Of a stretch of 19,849 bases of DNA, positions 1 through 19,849 are shown piece by piece. The DNA is from Ectocarpus siliculosus. Its lineage: Eukaryota > Sar > Phaeophyceae > Ectocarpales > Ectocarpaceae. The first letter of the stretch is position 1, and each line of letters starts with the position of its first letter. Location: NCBI GenBank assembly GCA_000310025.1, contig FN649753.1, forward strand, positions 820,036 through 839,884, given 5' to 3'. The notes beneath the pieces were generated by a model. The model had not been told where the DNA came from. It saw only the letters and a program-made list of their open reading frames with translations, and did no database searches. The position numbers were made by a program, and so were the translations under genes.

Positions 1-130
1 CGGATCATCACACAGCATGCTTGCGTGTATTGTGGTTTGTTTCACCAGGAATAGCTCGATAAAGGTTCACAAGGTGTAAGGTTTGGGTGGCGTTACATGT
101 GATGCCCGTGGGCGGTGGGCGGGGGGCGGT

Positions 131-19022
<18,892 letters not shown>

Positions 19023-19640
19023 CTACAAATCAATTTCAGGGAAAACATTGAAGGGGTGGGGGGGGGGTCGACAATCGAAACAGCAGTCACCCAACATCTC
19101 CTTTGTGGACCCTATAAACCAAGTTTAGGAAATTTTTGATTAGGGGGGGTCGACAATCGAAACAGCAGTCACCCAACATCTCCTTAGTGGGCCCTACGAA
19201 TCAATTTCAGGGAATTAATGGGAGGGGGTCGGCAATCGAAAAAGCAGTCACCCAGCATCTCCTCAGTGGGCCCTACAAATCAATTTCAGGGAATTAATGG
19301 GAGGGGGTCGACAATCGAAACAGCAGTCACCCAACATCTCCTTTGTGTGCCCTGTAAACCAAGTTTAGGAAGTTTTTGATTGGGGGGGGTCGACAATCGA
19401 AACAGCAGTCACCCAACATCTCCTGAGTGGGCCCTACAAATCAATTTCAGGGAATTAATGGGAGGGGGTCGGCAATTGAAAAAGCAGTCACCCAGCATTT
19501 TCTCTGTGGGCCGTATAAATCAAGTTCAGGATATTCTTAATGGGGGGGGGGGGGGGGGGAAAAATCAAACCACCATTCACCCACCAATTCCAATGGGGCC
19601 AAAAAATCAATTTCAGGGAAGGGGCGGGTCAAATTTTAAA
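19023..19640 (-). repeat. Tandem array of acceptor-junction copies (unit about 80 bp) upstream of exon 1
   Basis: Six good copies and a seventh degraded one follow the exon 1 acceptor. Each repeats the first 20-odd bases of exon 1 (ending ...GGAGATGYTGGG), the TAG/AG acceptor and the preceding ATTGATTTG-like pyrimidine-poor stretch, plus a poly-G/C spacer and the motif TCGACAATCGAAA. Two subtypes alternate (CAATTTCAGGG and CAAGTTTAGGA), suggesting a higher-order repeat. The two decoy acceptors I translated run into a stop before or at the true acceptor. Confidence 0.9.
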
Positions 19641-19849
19641 AAAGGAATCATCCCCCCAACCCAACTGGGCCCGGGGGCTGAACGGGAAAAAAAAAAAACA
19701 CCCCCCGGGGGGGGGCTAAAACAACCCTTTTTTTCAAAAACCAAGGGCAAAAATCTGTTGAAAAAAATTCCCAACGGGCCAAACCCGTCTTTCCCCCCGG
19801 GGTTTTCCCTTACCGAATTTCCCCCAATAAAAAAACCCCCCCCCCAGGG
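19550..19849. other. Low-quality or collapsed contig-end sequence
   Basis: Base composition shifts abruptly to homopolymers of A, C and G. Fragments of the 80 bp junction repeat (ATCAATTTCAGGGAA at about 19607) are still visible but corrupted. This looks like unreliable consensus at the end of a contig inside a repeat, not real biology. Confidence 0.7.

Overview
This is eukaryotic nuclear DNA. Essentially the whole window is one intron-rich gene on the minus strand, read from right to left. I reconstructed 24 exons (3,707 nt, 1,234 codons before the stop) between about 19022 and 131. They form a continuous frame in which every pair of neighbouring splice phases agrees. The product is a CHD-family (SNF2 superfamily) chromatin remodelling ATPase. 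The order of C-terminal domains (helicase, DUF1087-like, DUF1086/CHDII-SANT-like, CHDCT2-like) points to the CHD3/CHD4/Mi-2/PICKLE subfamily. The N-terminal PHD finger and chromodomains expected for that subfamily would lie beyond the right edge and are not visible.

Layout, in transcription order: 19022-17853 helicase motifs I and Ia; 17583-15665 motifs II (DEAH) and III; 15184-13035 the linker between the lobes and the start of lobe 2; 13034-9442 a 3.6 kb intron with transposon debris and two large inverted repeats; 9441-8109 motifs V and VI plus an unusual 83-residue low-complexity insertion; 7511-5473 the post-helicase DUF1087-like region; 4479-4150 an acidic and polyalanine linker; 3647-2898 the DUF1086-like region; 2222-379 the CHDCT2-like region; 232-131 a tentative last exon. 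I see no credible protein gene on the plus strand apart from a decayed Ty3/gypsy integrase fragment near 10170-10350.

The most unusual feature is in the introns. At least nine of the 24 introns seen (23 complete, plus the one running off the right edge) carry tandem, degenerate copies of a segment spanning their own exon-intron junction: the exon edge, the splice site and the adjacent intron. Some are donor-type (after exons 8, 9, 14, 18 and 22) and some acceptor-type (before exons 1, 14, 17 and 18). These introns seem to have grown by repeated duplication of their own splice junctions, leaving series of decoy splice sites. Most decoys I translated run into a stop codon; one, after exon 8, keeps the frame and would add 44 residues. 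In addition, four of 23 complete introns need a GC donor instead of GT.

Organism: many introns averaging about 660 bp, short exons, CAA/CAG and CT/GA microsatellites, moderate GC content and the integrase type suggest a stramenopile alga, most likely a brown alga. This is inference. The last 300 bp or so (19550-19849) look like poor-quality contig-end sequence.
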